Source of the DNA: Nocardiopsis sp. NRRL B-16309
Lineage (GTDB): Bacteria; Actinomycetota; Actinomycetes; Streptosporangiales; Streptosporangiaceae
Direction of reading: 5' to 3'
DNA: 64,000 bases
Assembly (NCBI RefSeq): GCF_001279585.1
Contig: NZ_LGEC01000003.1
Coordinates: 1-64,000 of the forward strand
The notes beneath the pieces are model-generated. The model was not told where the DNA came from and did no database searches. It saw nothing but the letters and a program-made list of their open reading frames with translations. The position numbers were made by a program, and so were the translations under genes. Below are positions 31,286 through 42,150 of the stretch, one piece after another (within the stretch, counting starts at the first letter, position 1; every line of letters begins with the position of its first letter).

Positions 31286-34200
31286 GTGCCGACCGGCCAG
31301 CAGTCATCCATGCGCGCGGTCTTCCAACGCGTGGTCTCCCGACGCAACTCGAGCGGGAATTCGCGCGCAGGTGCGCGAGGAAGCCTGTTCAAACTTGCTG
31401 CGGTCGGTACCGCACTGGCCGTGCTGCTGTCGGACTCGATGTCCGCGATTCCTGTTGTGCCGACCATGCCCCGGCTCACACCCGTGTCCGCTGCGGACGT
31501 GGAAACCCCGGACCAAGGCGATGCTTCCGCTGACGGGCTGCCGCACGAATCCGAAAGTGCCCTGGTCAGCAGCACGGGTTCTGACAGCAGTCCCGGTGTC
31601 GATCCGCCGGAGGGGGCGCTGCCCTACGAGTGGCCGGATCTGCCCGCGGACGCCGACACGCTGACCCCTCCTGACCCGGACTCCACTGTGCGTCTTGCCG
31701 AGGGGGACTCGGAGCCCGAGGTCACCGGCTTCGACCCCGAGACGAGTGTGGAACTGCCCGAGGAACGCGATGAGTTCTCGCGGACGTACGAGAACGAGGA
31801 TGGCACCCTTTCCACGGACTTCTCTCAGGAACCCCTCCACTTCGAGGAGAATGACGGTTCATGGGAGGAGATCGACCCCAGCCTCGTTCCCGAGAACTCT
31901 CTGACGTGGACGAACGCCGCTGATTCCAAAGACGTCACGTTCTCCGCCGCAGCGGATGCGACAGAGCTCGCGCGCATGGAACTGGAAGACGGACACAGCC
32001 TGTCCTTCTCCCTCGAGGGGGCGGCTGACGCACAAGGCCAGGTTGCCGAGGACGATCCCGACACGATCGTCTACCCGGAAGCTCTCCCAGGCACCGACGT
32101 CGAACTGAAGTCCCTGAACGGGGGCGGCGTCAAGGAGACCATCTGGCTGCATGAGGCGCCTGAAACCGAACAAGACGCCCAGTGGCGCTTTCCGTTGGAA
32201 CTCCAGGACCTGGAGCCGGTCCAACGAGAGGACGGCGGCATCGACCTGGTCGACGACGAGGGCGAAGCGGTCGGGCACATCCCGGCCGGCTACATGGAGG
32301 ACTCGAACACCGACCCGCGCTCGGGAGAAGGAGCCTGGTCCGAAGACGTCGAGTTCACACTGCTGGAGGAGGCCGACGGCTGGGTCCTGCAGGTGAACGC
32401 CGACTTCGAATGGCTCACATCCGCTGAGCGGGTCTATCCGGTCGCGGTCGATCCAACATCGACGTGGAACTACAACGCCTCCCAGGACACCTACGTTCAG
32501 ACCGGATACAACTCCTCCCGCTACACCGATCAGGACCTGAAGGCCGGCACCTACAACGGCGGCTCCACCAAGACCGCGTCGTACCTGCGCTTCAACGCGA
32601 TGGTCAATGAACTCAGCGACCACAAGATCTATGGTGCCAAGCTCTTTCTGTTCAACCACTGGTCCTACTCCTGCACACCGACGCCGGTGCACGTGCACGA
32701 GGTGACCCAGTCCTGGTCGCAGAAATCCATCTCCAGCTACCCCGGTCCCAGCTACAACTCCACCGCTTTGGGCAGCAAGAGCTTCGCCCGCGGCTGGATG
32801 CCCGCTGGAGCCAGTTCCAGTTCCTGCCCCGCCCGTTACGAGGGCATTGACCTGGGAACACGGGGGCGCAATCTGGTCCAGGCGTGGGTGGACGGTGACA
32901 AGTCGAACCACGGCATCACTGTCCGGGCCTCCAGCACCAGCAGCAGCGGTTGGAAGAAGTTCGGTAGCCGGGAGTCGTGGGGTGCGCCGTACATGACGGT
33001 TACCTACAGCCCCTACCGCGCTGACTACGACTTTGCGGAATCAACGCCGGTGTTCGACCCCGCACCGCATGCCAACCGCAGCACCAGCGTCGACGTGAAG
33101 GTGACCAACCGCGGGAACAAGACCTGGACGCCGACCAACGGCTACGAGCTCAGCTACCAGGTCTTCGACCAGGATGGAAACCGCGTCTACCACGTGGCCC
33201 CTACCACTCCCATGCCGAAGAATGTGGCGACAGGCCAGACCGCGACGGTCAGCGCCAAGATCGATCCGTTGCCGCCAGGTACGTGGACCATCAAGTTCGA
33301 CATGACCCACGACGCCCAGTCGTTCGCGGCCTGGGGCGTGCCCATGACCGCGCAGGTTGCGCTGGAGATCCCAGACCTGCCGCCCCAGCTGCTCGACTAC
33401 AGTCCTCGTGATGGCGCCAGTGTGGCCACACTGACCCCTGAGTTCACCGCCCTGGGACGCAACAACGACGCCTGGCCCACTGATGGCATGGAGTTTTGGT
33501 TCAACTTCTGTGATGGCGAGTGGCCGGACTGGGAGTGTGTGGACTCCGGCTGGCAGGAAGCAAGTTCCTGGCAGCTGCCTGAGGACCGCATGCAGTGGGG
33601 CAACCAGTACTGGTGGAACGTCTTCGTCCGTGACGGCGACCAAAACGTCGAGAGCGGGTGGCTGCGGGTCATCGCCGAACCTGACCAGCCCGCCATCACC
33701 TCCAACCTCGCCGGCAGCGACGGGAGCGGTCACGGCACCGTCGACGGGCTGATCGGCAACTTCACCCAGACGACCACGGATGCTTCCGTGCCCACTGTCG
33801 GTCCGCCGTTGAGCGTGACCCGCACTTACAACTCCTCAGATCCGCGGCAGGACGGCATCTTCGGAGCCGGCTGGTCCACCCGGTTCGACATGGACGTGGT
33901 TCCGGACGTGGACGGCACCGGCAACATCGTGGTGACCTACCCGGACGGCCGCCAACACCGCTTCGCCCGCAACGCGGATGGCAGCTTCACCCCGCCCTCA
34001 GGCATGCACGCGGTCCTGGCCGAGACCGACGCCGGGTGGCGGCTCATGGACAAGTCCTCCACCTCCTACATCTTCGACCAGCAGGGCCGTCTGCTGGAAG
34101 TCACCGACCACCGTGACCGGTCCCAGACCATCGCCTATGACTCTTCCGGTCAGATCTCCACAGTCACCTCCGACGGCGGGCGAACCCTCGACTTCACCTG

Positions 34201-37200
34201 GCAGAACGATCGCGTCACCGCCGTGACCGCTCATGGCGGCGACGCATCCAGCGCCGAGTGGACCTATACCTACGACGGGCAGCGCCTGAGCCAGGCGTGC
34301 AACCCGGAAGCCGAGTGCACCACCTACACCTACACCGACGGATCGCACTACCGGGCCGCGGCCATGGACGCCAACCCCTACGGCTACTGGCGCTTCGAAG
34401 AGACCACTGGAGATTCCTCCGCCAACGAAGTGCCCACTCAGCTGGGCGTGGAAGACGCCGCCATCGTCGGGTCCCCTCTGGGAACCGAGGGTGTGCTGGC
34501 CGGAACCAGCACCCACGCGCTCAACGCAGGAGATGGGGCCTACGCCGAGCTACCCGAGTCGATCTTGCACCGCATCGGCGCGCGTATCACCGTGGAGGCG
34601 TGGTTCTCCACCACTGAGCAGGGCACGGTCATCGGCGCCCTCGACAAGCCCACTAGCCCGACCCAGCGCTCGCAGATCGTCTACGTCGGCAACGACGGCA
34701 AGCTCCGCGCCCAGTTCTGGACCACCAGCGGTGGAGTGGACCCCATCACCACCGACCAGGCGGTCAACGACGGCCAGTGGCACCACGTCGCCCTGACCTC
34801 GGACGGGACCTCACAAACCCTCTACCTCGACGGTGAGCAGATCGGGACCAAGACCGGCCAGGTCGAACACCGCAACACCAAATTCGTCTACGTCGGCTAC
34901 GGCATGGGAGGCAGCGGCTGGCCCCAGACCCTGCCCACACTGGGTGACTTCCCCTTCCAGGGCAAGATCGACGAAGTCGCGATCTACCAGCGGCCCCTGC
35001 ACCCCGACACCGTGGCGCTGCACCATGCCTCGGGTCTGGATCCAGCGGACCGATTGGAGGAGGTCACCACGCCTGAACTCCGACGCGCGACTCATCTGGC
35101 TTTTGACGAGTCGACGTCACGGGTCCAGATCCACATCGACCACAACGGCGGCAAGTGGTCCTACTCCGACCGTCAGTACAGCGGCGACGTCAACGACGAG
35201 GAACCCGAGGTCACCGCAGAGGTGACCATCATCGACCCGCGCGGCGGGAGTTCGGCATCCCGTTACGACGCTCTGGCCGGACACCGCCGCATCACCGATG
35301 TCGACCAGCTCGGGCACCAGACCACCTACGCCTACGACACAGGCGGGTTCCTGGTGGGGACCACCATGCCCAGTGGTGCCCAGCTGCGGTTCTACAACGA
35401 CGAACGCGGAAACCGGATCGGGCAGATGAACTGCCGGGACGTGGCAGCCACTGACTGCCACTGGGAGTGGTTCTCCTTCCACCACAATCCCGATGACCCC
35501 TTCGACCCGCGGAACGACCAACTCACCGCCCACCACGACGCCCGCTCGACGGACATCCTCGACACCACCTACCGCACTTGGTGGGCCTACAACTCCCACG
35601 GTGACCAGATCTCCGAGACGAGCCCGGTCACCCAGGACTTCCCCGACGGCCGCACGGTCCGCTACTTCTACACCGACGGCACCGAAGCAGCTACCGACGC
35701 GGGCACAGTCCCTGCTGGACTTCTGGCGGAGGAATGGGACGCGGACGAGGGCAAGACCCGGTACGCCTACAACTCCCACGGCGACATCACACGGGTGACC
35801 GAACCCTCCGGCCTCGTCACCGAGTACACCCACGACGGGCTCGGGCGCGTACTGACCACCTCGGTCATCAGCAGTGACCACCCGGACGGGATCACCACCA
35901 CACGTACCTACGACGACGCCGGCCGAGTGCTCACCGAGACCGGTCCCGCCGTCACCAACGAGTTGACCGATGCCACGCACCAGCAGCGGACCACGTTCGT
36001 CTATGACAAGGACGGCAGGCCTGTCCGAACCACCGTCAGCGATGTGACCGGAGACGACCCGGACCGGGTCACGTTGAACGCCTACAACCGGTTCGGCCAC
36101 CTGGTCGCGCAGACCGACCCCGAAGGACGCACCGAACACTTCGGCTATGACTTGACCGGAGCCCAAACGCACCACGAGGACGCTGCCGGAACCATGTTCC
36201 GGACGACCTACACCGACCGCGGGCACGTGGCCGAACGCAGCGTCGAAGGATGGACAGGCCACCCCGGTGAGGACAACGAACCAGCATCACTGGTGCTGGA
36301 GTCCAACGCCTACGATCCGGACGGTCGCCTGGCCTCGTCCACTGACGCGGTCGGACGCACCACCTCCTACACCTACTTCGCCAACGGTCTCCCCGCGCAG
36401 ACCATCGCCAGCGGCGCCATGCTCAATGACGCCGACGAGCCTCAGGACGTGGTCCTGGAGGAGTACACCTACGACGCAGCAGGCAACCCGACACGGCTCC
36501 TGAACGGTGACGGTTCAACGCGCACAGACCTGGTCTGGGACGCCGACTCCCGCCTGGTCCGTGAAACGCTCGACCCCGAAGGGCTGGCCCGCGTCACCTC
36601 CTACTCCTATGACGGGCGCGGCAACACCATCGAGACCGTGCTGAGTGATGCCTCCGAGCGCACCGAGCGGACCAGGCACACCTACGACGCCGGTGGTCAC
36701 CTCATCGAGGAAGCCGTCCAGATCAACGGCGGCGAACTCCTGACGAGCTACGAGGTCAACGAGCGCGGCCTGGTCACGGCTGTCACAGACCCCCGTGGAA
36801 ACCAGGACGGGGCCGACGCCTCCGAGTTCACCTCACTCAGGCGCTATGACGAACTCGGGCGATTGGTCGAGGAAAACCTGCCCGAGATCGACATCGAGCA
36901 CTACGGAGAGCCGACCACCACCGGGCGGCCGACCAACAGGTTCGGCTATGACCTGGTCGGCAACCTCACCCACCAGCAGGATGCGGAAGGCAACACCTCC
37001 GTACTCGGCTATGACCTGGTCGGACAGCAGACCGATAGCCAGGCGCCGAGCTTTACCGGCGTGGACGGCACGCAGGTGACCCCGAGGGCACAGACCGAAT
37101 ACGACGCGCTCGGCCGGATCACCTCGCAGACCGACGCCCTGGGCCACACCCGCACCTACACCTGGGATCAGCTGGGCAACCTGGCCACCATCACCGACCC

Positions 37201-40200
37201 CCAGATGGAAGGATTCACCGAGGCGGGGCAATGGGTGTTCTCCTACAACCCCGTCGGCGAACTACTCGCCACCACCGACCCGGTCGGAGCCAGGACCGAG
37301 GCGACTTACGACGACCTGGGCCGACAGGTCACTGACACCCAGATCGAGCGAATCCCCCTCGCAGCGGCTTACACCAGCACCTACACCTACGACGCACTGG
37401 GCAACACCCTTTCCGTCACAGACCCCCTGGGCAACACCACGGCCAACGCCTACAACGCCGCCAGTGAATTGGTCGAGACGACCAACCCGGCCGGAGAGAC
37501 CACGAGCTTCGGCTACGACCTCGCCGGACGCACGCGCACTGTCACCGACCCGGCCGGAAACCAGGTCGTGTCGGAATTCGACCTGGCTGGACGCATGACC
37601 AGCACCACCGTCCTGGACCACGACGGTACGGAACTGCGTACACAGAGCACCGGATACGACCCGGCGGGACTACCGATCTCCCAGACCGACCCGCTCGGAC
37701 ACACGGTGGTCACCGAATTCAACGCCCTAGGACAACCTGAGAGCCGCACGGAACCGGTCAGCGATACCGAGTCCATCACCACCACCTTCGGCTACGACGC
37801 GCAGGGCCGCCAGACGCGCCTCACTGACGGGCGCGGCAACAGCACCCACACCACCTACACCGCTTCTGGTCAGGTCGAGAAGCTGATCGAACCCCCGACT
37901 ACCACCACGCCCGACGAAGCCGACCGCACCTGGACCACGTTCTACGACGCGGCCGGCAACCCAGTCGAACAGCACGTCCCGGGCGGCGTGGTCCGCCAGC
38001 GCGAGTTCACCGCACTCGGAGGCCTGACCAAGGAAAGCGCCACCGGCGCCGAAACAGCGACCGCGGACCGCACCATCGGCTACGACCAGCTCGGCCGACC
38101 CGTCACGATCGGCACCCCGGGAGGTGCGATCGAGGTCGTCTACGACGACCGCGGTAACCAGGTGCAGTTCCTTGGACCCAACACCGTCACATACGACGGC
38201 ATCGCCCCTGGCACGACCATCAAATACGACGGCGCTGGACGTGTGACCAACCGGATCGACATGACCGGAACCACGACGTTCGCGCACGACGCCGCGGGCA
38301 GGGTGATCGAGCACCACGACCCGGTGACCGGCACGGATTTGGCCATCGACTACGACGAGCTGGGACTGCCCACGACCATCACCACGGGCGATGGCGCGGT
38401 ACGGACGATGGCCTATGACGGCTTGGCGCAGCTGACTCAGGACACTCTCACCTCCTCCACGGGCCAGCAGGTCATTGGCACCAGCTATGCCTACGACCAG
38501 GCCGGCAACATCACCGCACGCACCACCTCGGGGACTTCCCCCTCGGGCCAGAACGCGTACGCCTACGACTACGCTTCGCGGGTGACCTCGTGGACCGCCC
38601 CCGGCGGCGAAGTCACCGACTATGCCTGGGACGACTCCGGCAACCGGATCCAAGCAGGCGAAGAGACGTTCGAGTTCGACGAACGCAACCGCCTGCTCTC
38701 ATCGAACGAAGGCGACACCTGGAGCTACACGCCTCGCGGCACGACCGAGTCCCAGTTCGTCGACGGCCAGCTGCGCACCCCCGAGTTCGACGGACTCAAC
38801 CGCATGATCAGTGCGGGCAACGGATCCGGCGAGTACGCCTATGACGCTCTGGGACGCGTGACCGAGCAGACCAGCTCCGACAGCGGGACGCACACCTTCG
38901 TCTACCCGGACGCTAGTAACAACCAGATCGGCATTCTGGACGGAACGGACACACCGGTCGCGCGGTACGGCCGAGACGCCGTCGGCCAATTGATGAGTGT
39001 CGGCGACCGGAACGAGACACCGGGTCTGGCTTACGCCAACACCCACAGCGACCTGGTCGCGACATACACGAGTGCCGGCGCAGCACTCGGCTCGTCGGAC
39101 TTCGGTCCCTTCGGTGAGCAGCTCGCCTCGTCTCCCATTGCCTCGGTGGGCTATCAGGGTGAGTGGACTGACCAGGACACAGGCGACGTGAACATGCACG
39201 CTCGCTGGTACCAGCCCGGCTCGGCTCGGTTCGCGTCCCGCGACACGATCACGCTGGAGCCCGCCCCGTCAGTGCAGGCCAACCGGTACACGTACGCCAA
39301 CGCCAACCCGATTCTGCACACCGACCCGAGCGGCCACTGGTTCTTCCTCGCAGCGATTCCGTGGATCGCCGGCGGTGGAGCGGCGGTGAGCGGAACAGCT
39401 GTGGCTAATGGTGTTGCCGCGGGGCTTGGCATTGCAAGTGGGGCCATACTGGGATGGCAGCTCTACAACATCTTTGGTGCTTGGCCCTCGTCGAATAATG
39501 CCTCAAGTAATGCCGCATCTGGCTCGGGTTCTCATGCGGCTTCAGGTCCGGTCACAGCGTCAGCATCGGCAACAGGTTTGCCTGCGACGGCCTCGGCCGT
39601 GGCCACCGGAGTTTGGTCGGGAAGCTCTTGGGTTCGTGGTTCTGGTACCTCCCGTGGTGCTGGGAATTCTGATCGCCGACCCGTTCCGGTTGTGGACAAT
39701 CGGAGGAAAATTCTCAGGCAAATTCTGAATACCCCTCAGGAACGACCTCCGATTGATGAACTCGTCACGCAGGATGAAATTGACGAGGAAAGATTGAAAA
39801 GAGAAAGGAGTGTATACAGGCATACTCTGAATTACAATGTTGAACTCTCTAAAGAGTTCCAAACAATCGTAGAGTCTTACCAAGATAGGCCAGTTGGGGC
39901 GCAAGCTGGAAATGACGATTGTCAGAATCAAAGAGAGGTGATGCAAGGGGCAAATCGATGGAATGAGCAGGAAAAGGCAGTTGGAGTATTTGCTCTTCTC
40001 TGTGATAGTCTTGATTTCGATCAGGGCACAGATGCGAATGACGGTATTAATCCTCCGGGGTGGCCGGGTACTGGTACGAGCAGAGAAAAGACGAACATGA
40101 ACCCCGATGGTAGCTGGAGGTATCATAGGGGGCATTTGGGGGCGAATAGCCTGGGCTTTAGTGGTGACGATCCCTGGAACCTGGTCACAATGCATGCACG

Positions 40201-40447
40201 GGCAAATAATCCAGAAATGAAGAGCATCGAGATGCGGGTGAAGAGCGCGGTCGAGGGTGGCCAAGCAGTCTATATGGCAGTCGTTCCCGTCTACTCAAGC
40301 AAGCAAGAGATGCCGACGCATATTTTCTATCACGCTGTCGGAAGTGGAGGCCTGGATGAGTATTCCTGCATCGAAAATACTGCCAACTCTAGAACTCTAG
40401 ACGGAAGTGCATGCACGGCTGCAATGGCCGAGAGCTCGGGGTGGTAG
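31286..40447 (+). CDS. giant secreted RHS-repeat polymorphic toxin with nuclease tip
   Basis: A 3053-residue secreted toxin. A signal-like N-terminus (basic, then LFKLAAVGTALAVLLSDSMS) is followed by an acidic pro-region. A DNRLRE-type beta domain lies at ~385-575, a LamG-like domain at ~1095-1235, and many YD/RHS repeats run from ~860 to ~2600. The RHS core-associated end comes near 2600-2690 (RYTYANANPILHTDPSGHW). After a Ser/Ala linker, the C-terminal ~150 residues carry a DNA/RNA non-specific endonuclease-like motif, YHRGHLGANSLGF, with the likely catalytic His near residue 2950. Base composition drops sharply after ~39.4 kb, showing a swapped-in tip. The RHS shell would encapsulate and deliver the nuclease to competitors. 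GGAGG lies nine bases before the GTG start. Confidence 0.9.
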   Translation: MPTGQQSSMRAVFQRVVSRRNSSGNSRAGARGSLFKLAAVGTALAVLLSDSMSAIPVVPTMPRLTPVSAADVETPDQGDASADGLPHESESALVSSTGSDSSPGVDPPEGALPYEWPDLPADADTLTPPDPDSTVRLAEGDSEPEVTGFDPETSVELPEERDEFSRTYENEDGTLSTDFSQEPLHFEENDGSWEEIDPSLVPENSLTWTNAADSKDVTFSAAADATELARMELEDGHSLSFSLEGAADAQGQVAEDDPDTIVYPEALPGTDVELKSLNGGGVKETIWLHEAPETEQDAQWRFPLELQDLEPVQREDGGIDLVDDEGEAVGHIPAGYMEDSNTDPRSGEGAWSEDVEFTLLEEADGWVLQVNADFEWLTSAERVYPVAVDPTSTWNYNASQDTYVQTGYNSSRYTDQDLKAGTYNGGSTKTASYLRFNAMVNELSDHKIYGAKLFLFNHWSYSCTPTPVHVHEVTQSWSQKSISSYPGPSYNSTALGSKSFARGWMPAGASSSSCPARYEGIDLGTRGRNLVQAWVDGDKSNHGITVRASSTSSSGWKKFGSRESWGAPYMTVTYSPYRADYDFAESTPVFDPAPHANRSTSVDVKVTNRGNKTWTPTNGYELSYQVFDQDGNRVYHVAPTTPMPKNVATGQTATVSAKIDPLPPGTWTIKFDMTHDAQSFAAWGVPMTAQVALEIPDLPPQLLDYSPRDGASVATLTPEFTALGRNNDAWPTDGMEFWFNFCDGEWPDWECVDSGWQEASSWQLPEDRMQWGNQYWWNVFVRDGDQNVESGWLRVIAEPDQPAITSNLAGSDGSGHGTVDGLIGNFTQTTTDASVPTVGPPLSVTRTYNSSDPRQDGIFGAGWSTRFDMDVVPDVDGTGNIVVTYPDGRQHRFARNADGSFTPPSGMHAVLAETDAGWRLMDKSSTSYIFDQQGRLLEVTDHRDRSQTIAYDSSGQISTVTSDGGRTLDFTWQNDRVTAVTAHGGDASSAEWTYTYDGQRLSQACNPEAECTTYTYTDGSHYRAAAMDANPYGYWRFEETTGDSSANEVPTQLGVEDAAIVGSPLGTEGVLAGTSTHALNAGDGAYAELPESILHRIGARITVEAWFSTTEQGTVIGALDKPTSPTQRSQIVYVGNDGKLRAQFWTTSGGVDPITTDQAVNDGQWHHVALTSDGTSQTLYLDGEQIGTKTGQVEHRNTKFVYVGYGMGGSGWPQTLPTLGDFPFQGKIDEVAIYQRPLHPDTVALHHASGLDPADRLEEVTTPELRRATHLAFDESTSRVQIHIDHNGGKWSYSDRQYSGDVNDEEPEVTAEVTIIDPRGGSSASRYDALAGHRRITDVDQLGHQTTYAYDTGGFLVGTTMPSGAQLRFYNDERGNRIGQMNCRDVAATDCHWEWFSFHHNPDDPFDPRNDQLTAHHDARSTDILDTTYRTWWAYNSHGDQISETSPVTQDFPDGRTVRYFYTDGTEAATDAGTVPAGLLAEEWDADEGKTRYAYNSHGDITRVTEPSGLVTEYTHDGLGRVLTTSVISSDHPDGITTTRTYDDAGRVLTETGPAVTNELTDATHQQRTTFVYDKDGRPVRTTVSDVTGDDPDRVTLNAYNRFGHLVAQTDPEGRTEHFGYDLTGAQTHHEDAAGTMFRTTYTDRGHVAERSVEGWTGHPGEDNEPASLVLESNAYDPDGRLASSTDAVGRTTSYTYFANGLPAQTIASGAMLNDADEPQDVVLEEYTYDAAGNPTRLLNGDGSTRTDLVWDADSRLVRETLDPEGLARVTSYSYDGRGNTIETVLSDASERTERTRHTYDAGGHLIEEAVQINGGELLTSYEVNERGLVTAVTDPRGNQDGADASEFTSLRRYDELGRLVEENLPEIDIEHYGEPTTTGRPTNRFGYDLVGNLTHQQDAEGNTSVLGYDLVGQQTDSQAPSFTGVDGTQVTPRAQTEYDALGRITSQTDALGHTRTYTWDQLGNLATITDPQMEGFTEAGQWVFSYNPVGELLATTDPVGARTEATYDDLGRQVTDTQIERIPLAAAYTSTYTYDALGNTLSVTDPLGNTTANAYNAASELVETTNPAGETTSFGYDLAGRTRTVTDPAGNQVVSEFDLAGRMTSTTVLDHDGTELRTQSTGYDPAGLPISQTDPLGHTVVTEFNALGQPESRTEPVSDTESITTTFGYDAQGRQTRLTDGRGNSTHTTYTASGQVEKLIEPPTTTTPDEADRTWTTFYDAAGNPVEQHVPGGVVRQREFTALGGLTKESATGAETATADRTIGYDQLGRPVTIGTPGGAIEVVYDDRGNQVQFLGPNTVTYDGIAPGTTIKYDGAGRVTNRIDMTGTTTFAHDAAGRVIEHHDPVTGTDLAIDYDELGLPTTITTGDGAVRTMAYDGLAQLTQDTLTSSTGQQVIGTSYAYDQAGNITARTTSGTSPSGQNAYAYDYASRVTSWTAPGGEVTDYAWDDSGNRIQAGEETFEFDERNRLLSSNEGDTWSYTPRGTTESQFVDGQLRTPEFDGLNRMISAGNGSGEYAYDALGRVTEQTSSDSGTHTFVYPDASNNQIGILDGTDTPVARYGRDAVGQLMSVGDRNETPGLAYANTHSDLVATYTSAGAALGSSDFGPFGEQLASSPIASVGYQGEWTDQDTGDVNMHARWYQPGSARFASRDTITLEPAPSVQANRYTYANANPILHTDPSGHWFFLAAIPWIAGGGAAVSGTAVANGVAAGLGIASGAILGWQLYNIFGAWPSSNNASSNAASGSGSHAASGPVTASASATGLPATASAVATGVWSGSSWVRGSGTSRGAGNSDRRPVPVVDNRRKILRQILNTPQERPPIDELVTQDEIDEERLKRERSVYRHTLNYNVELSKEFQTIVESYQDRPVGAQAGNDDCQNQREVMQGANRWNEQEKAVGVFALLCDSLDFDQGTDANDGINPPGWPGTGTSREKTNMNPDGSWRYHRGHLGANSLGFSGDDPWNLVTMHARANNPEMKSIEMRVKSAVEGGQAVYMAVVPVYSSKQEMPTHIFYHAVGSGGLDEYSCIENTANSRTLDGSACTAAMAESSGW

Positions 40448-40450
40448 TCA

Positions 40451-41005
40451 ATGGATAGTGTTCGTTCTCTCATGAGTTTACTGCGATCCAGTTCATGGAG
40501 CAGGATGGACGGTGTTGTCGATCCAATTGATGTCGACAGTATTGATTTGCCTCACGACTATCTGGAGGTGACAGAAGAGCTGGGTTCTGGATTTACTGTT
40601 GACGATAAATTGAGCATCCTGCACCCCAAGGTCGTCAGTCGAGACTTCAGGCAGCATCAGATTGACCTTGAAGCAATTCATGGAAAGGAGGGTGTTTATG
40701 TTCGCCAGGGTAAGTTGATGTTCTCGGAGCCTTCTGTCGATAGTTCCTACGTCAGCTTCTCGAGTCTCGTGTGTTGGGGTCTAGAGAATTCTGGAAAGAA
40801 AATATTCTGGAATACTAGAAATTCGGGCACGTGGTCGATCGTTGTCACTAATTGCTCGGACGTTTGGGCTTTCTATGATGACATGACTTCCTCAGAATAC
40901 CTTCATGGGCTTCTTTTGAGGGAATTTGATTGCCCCGTTCTTACTGGGGAGAATTGGCCTAGGGTAGAATATCGGGATGTGCTGCTTCATTCGATCGGTC
41001 TCTGA
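40451..41005 (+). CDS. putative immunity protein to the RHS toxin
   Basis: A 184-residue cytosolic protein starting three bases after the toxin stop, with the same low GC content as the toxin tip and unlike everything around it. This tip-plus-immunity arrangement is standard for polymorphic toxins. The sequence shows no recognised family: the middle reads VYVRQGKLMFSEPSVDSSYV, and an aromatic-rich C-terminal half follows (KKIFWNTRNSGTWSIVVTNC). Immunity is therefore inferred from position and composition alone. Confidence 0.65.
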   Translation: MDSVRSLMSLLRSSSWSRMDGVVDPIDVDSIDLPHDYLEVTEELGSGFTVDDKLSILHPKVVSRDFRQHQIDLEAIHGKEGVYVRQGKLMFSEPSVDSSYVSFSSLVCWGLENSGKKIFWNTRNSGTWSIVVTNCSDVWAFYDDMTSSEYLHGLLLREFDCPVLTGENWPRVEYRDVLLHSIGL

Positions 41006-41064
41006 GTCGGCTGTCGTATTGAGGGAATCTCCTGGCTGCTGGCCGCTATGCGTTCTAGATATTG

Positions 41065-42150
41065 CTATTCGTTCATCGAGTTCGGTCGGATGGCGCCCAT
41101 GAACCTGGCGGAGTAGAACTCTGATTCCACGGGTTCGACACGCACGTTCTGGCCGGTCGAAGGGGCATTGACCATCTGGCCGTCGCCGAGGTACATGGTC
41201 ACGTGTGAGGGTGCCGGTCCGGGTGCGCCTGCGTCGGTGGTGTCGTAGAAGAGAAGGTCTCCGGGCTGGAGTTGATCGAGTCCGACGCGGGTGCCCGCCT
41301 GGTACTGGTCGGTGGTCACACGGGGGATGGTCACTCCGGCCGCGGCCCATGCTCCTTGAGTCAGCCCTGAGCAGTCGAACCCGTTCGGTCCGGTGCCGCC
41401 CCACACGTAGGGCTTGCCGACTTGTTCGAGTGCCCATTCGGCTGCGGCCCGTCCCTCTTCGTTGCCCGCGCTGCCGATACCGGATCCGGCTCCGGGATGT
41501 TCGGCGGTGTAGGTGACGATCTCCGCTATGACCTCGTCCACGTACCCCCAGGAGTGGTTGTAGCGGAACAGGGCCTCGCGCAGCTGTCCGTGGTCGGTGA
41601 AGTCGACGGCAGCGGCTGCGTGGCTCGCGCATAGTTCAACGGCGGTGGCGGCTGCGGCGTCGTAGACGTTGTGCGGGTCCGTTTCCCCGTCGCCATTGCC
41701 GTCCGCGCCATAGTCGTCCCAGTTCTCGGGCAGGTGCTGGGTGGCGCCGACCGCGGCGTCGTAGGTGGTGTTGCCGTCCCATCTGCCATCGTCGGTGTCG
41801 TAGTGGGGCGTGAGGTTCCCGCCCACGCCGGATCCGTCCAGGATCGGACCCACGATGGGCGGGTCGGTGTCCCCGTTGGGAGCGATTCGGCTGCCTGCGG
41901 CGTGGTCAGACTCGATCTTGCCGATCCCCGCGAGGAACTGCCGTCGCATGCCCGTGCACCCCGGGTGCAGTTCTTCGAGAGTTCTCGCCCCCCGGATGTA
42001 GGCATCCAGCAGTACCGGGTCGATCCCGTCGACCTCGGTTGGGGCAGCGGCGCCATGAGAGTCGATCAGGACGGCGTTGGCCATCGAGAACACGAGCCCC
42101 ATCAGAACGGGCACCGCGACGAGCACGGCCCCGCAACCAAGGTTAGCCAC
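41065..42150 (-). CDS. conjugation-type cell-wall hydrolase (transglycosylase + NlpC/P60)
   Basis: A 361-residue exported protein with an N-terminal membrane helix (ANLGCGAVLVAVPVLMGLVF). A lytic transglycosylase-like domain (residues ~50-200: FLAGIGKIESDHAAGSRIAP with the catalytic Glu, then VGATQHLPENWDDYGADGNG) is followed by an NlpC/P60 peptidase (residues ~230-355: YVWGGTGPNGFDCSGL with the catalytic Cys, PSHVTMYLGD with the His). Such two-domain enzymes open the wall for type IV secretion in Gram-positive conjugative elements. It is the last gene of the conjugation operon and overlaps the upstream gene by eight bases. It ends 60 bases from the convergent immunity gene. Confidence 0.88.
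   Translation of the reverse strand: MANLGCGAVLVAVPVLMGLVFSMANAVLIDSHGAAAPTEVDGIDPVLLDAYIRGARTLEELHPGCTGMRRQFLAGIGKIESDHAAGSRIAPNGDTDPPIVGPILDGSGVGGNLTPHYDTDDGRWDGNTTYDAAVGATQHLPENWDDYGADGNGDGETDPHNVYDAAAATAVELCASHAAAAVDFTDHGQLREALFRYNHSWGYVDEVIAEIVTYTAEHPGAGSGIGSAGNEEGRAAAEWALEQVGKPYVWGGTGPNGFDCSGLTQGAWAAAGVTIPRVTTDQYQAGTRVGLDQLQPGDLLFYDTTDAGAPGPAPSHVTMYLGDGQMVNAPSTGQNVRVEPVESEFYSARFMGAIRPNSMNE

Noticed and set aside
33800..39300. YD-repeat region as a possible tandem DNA repeat or CRISPR
   Set aside because: The repeats are protein-level RHS/YD repeats with variable DNA, no constant repeat-spacer spacing and an intact reading frame. No CRISPR array was seen anywhere in the window.
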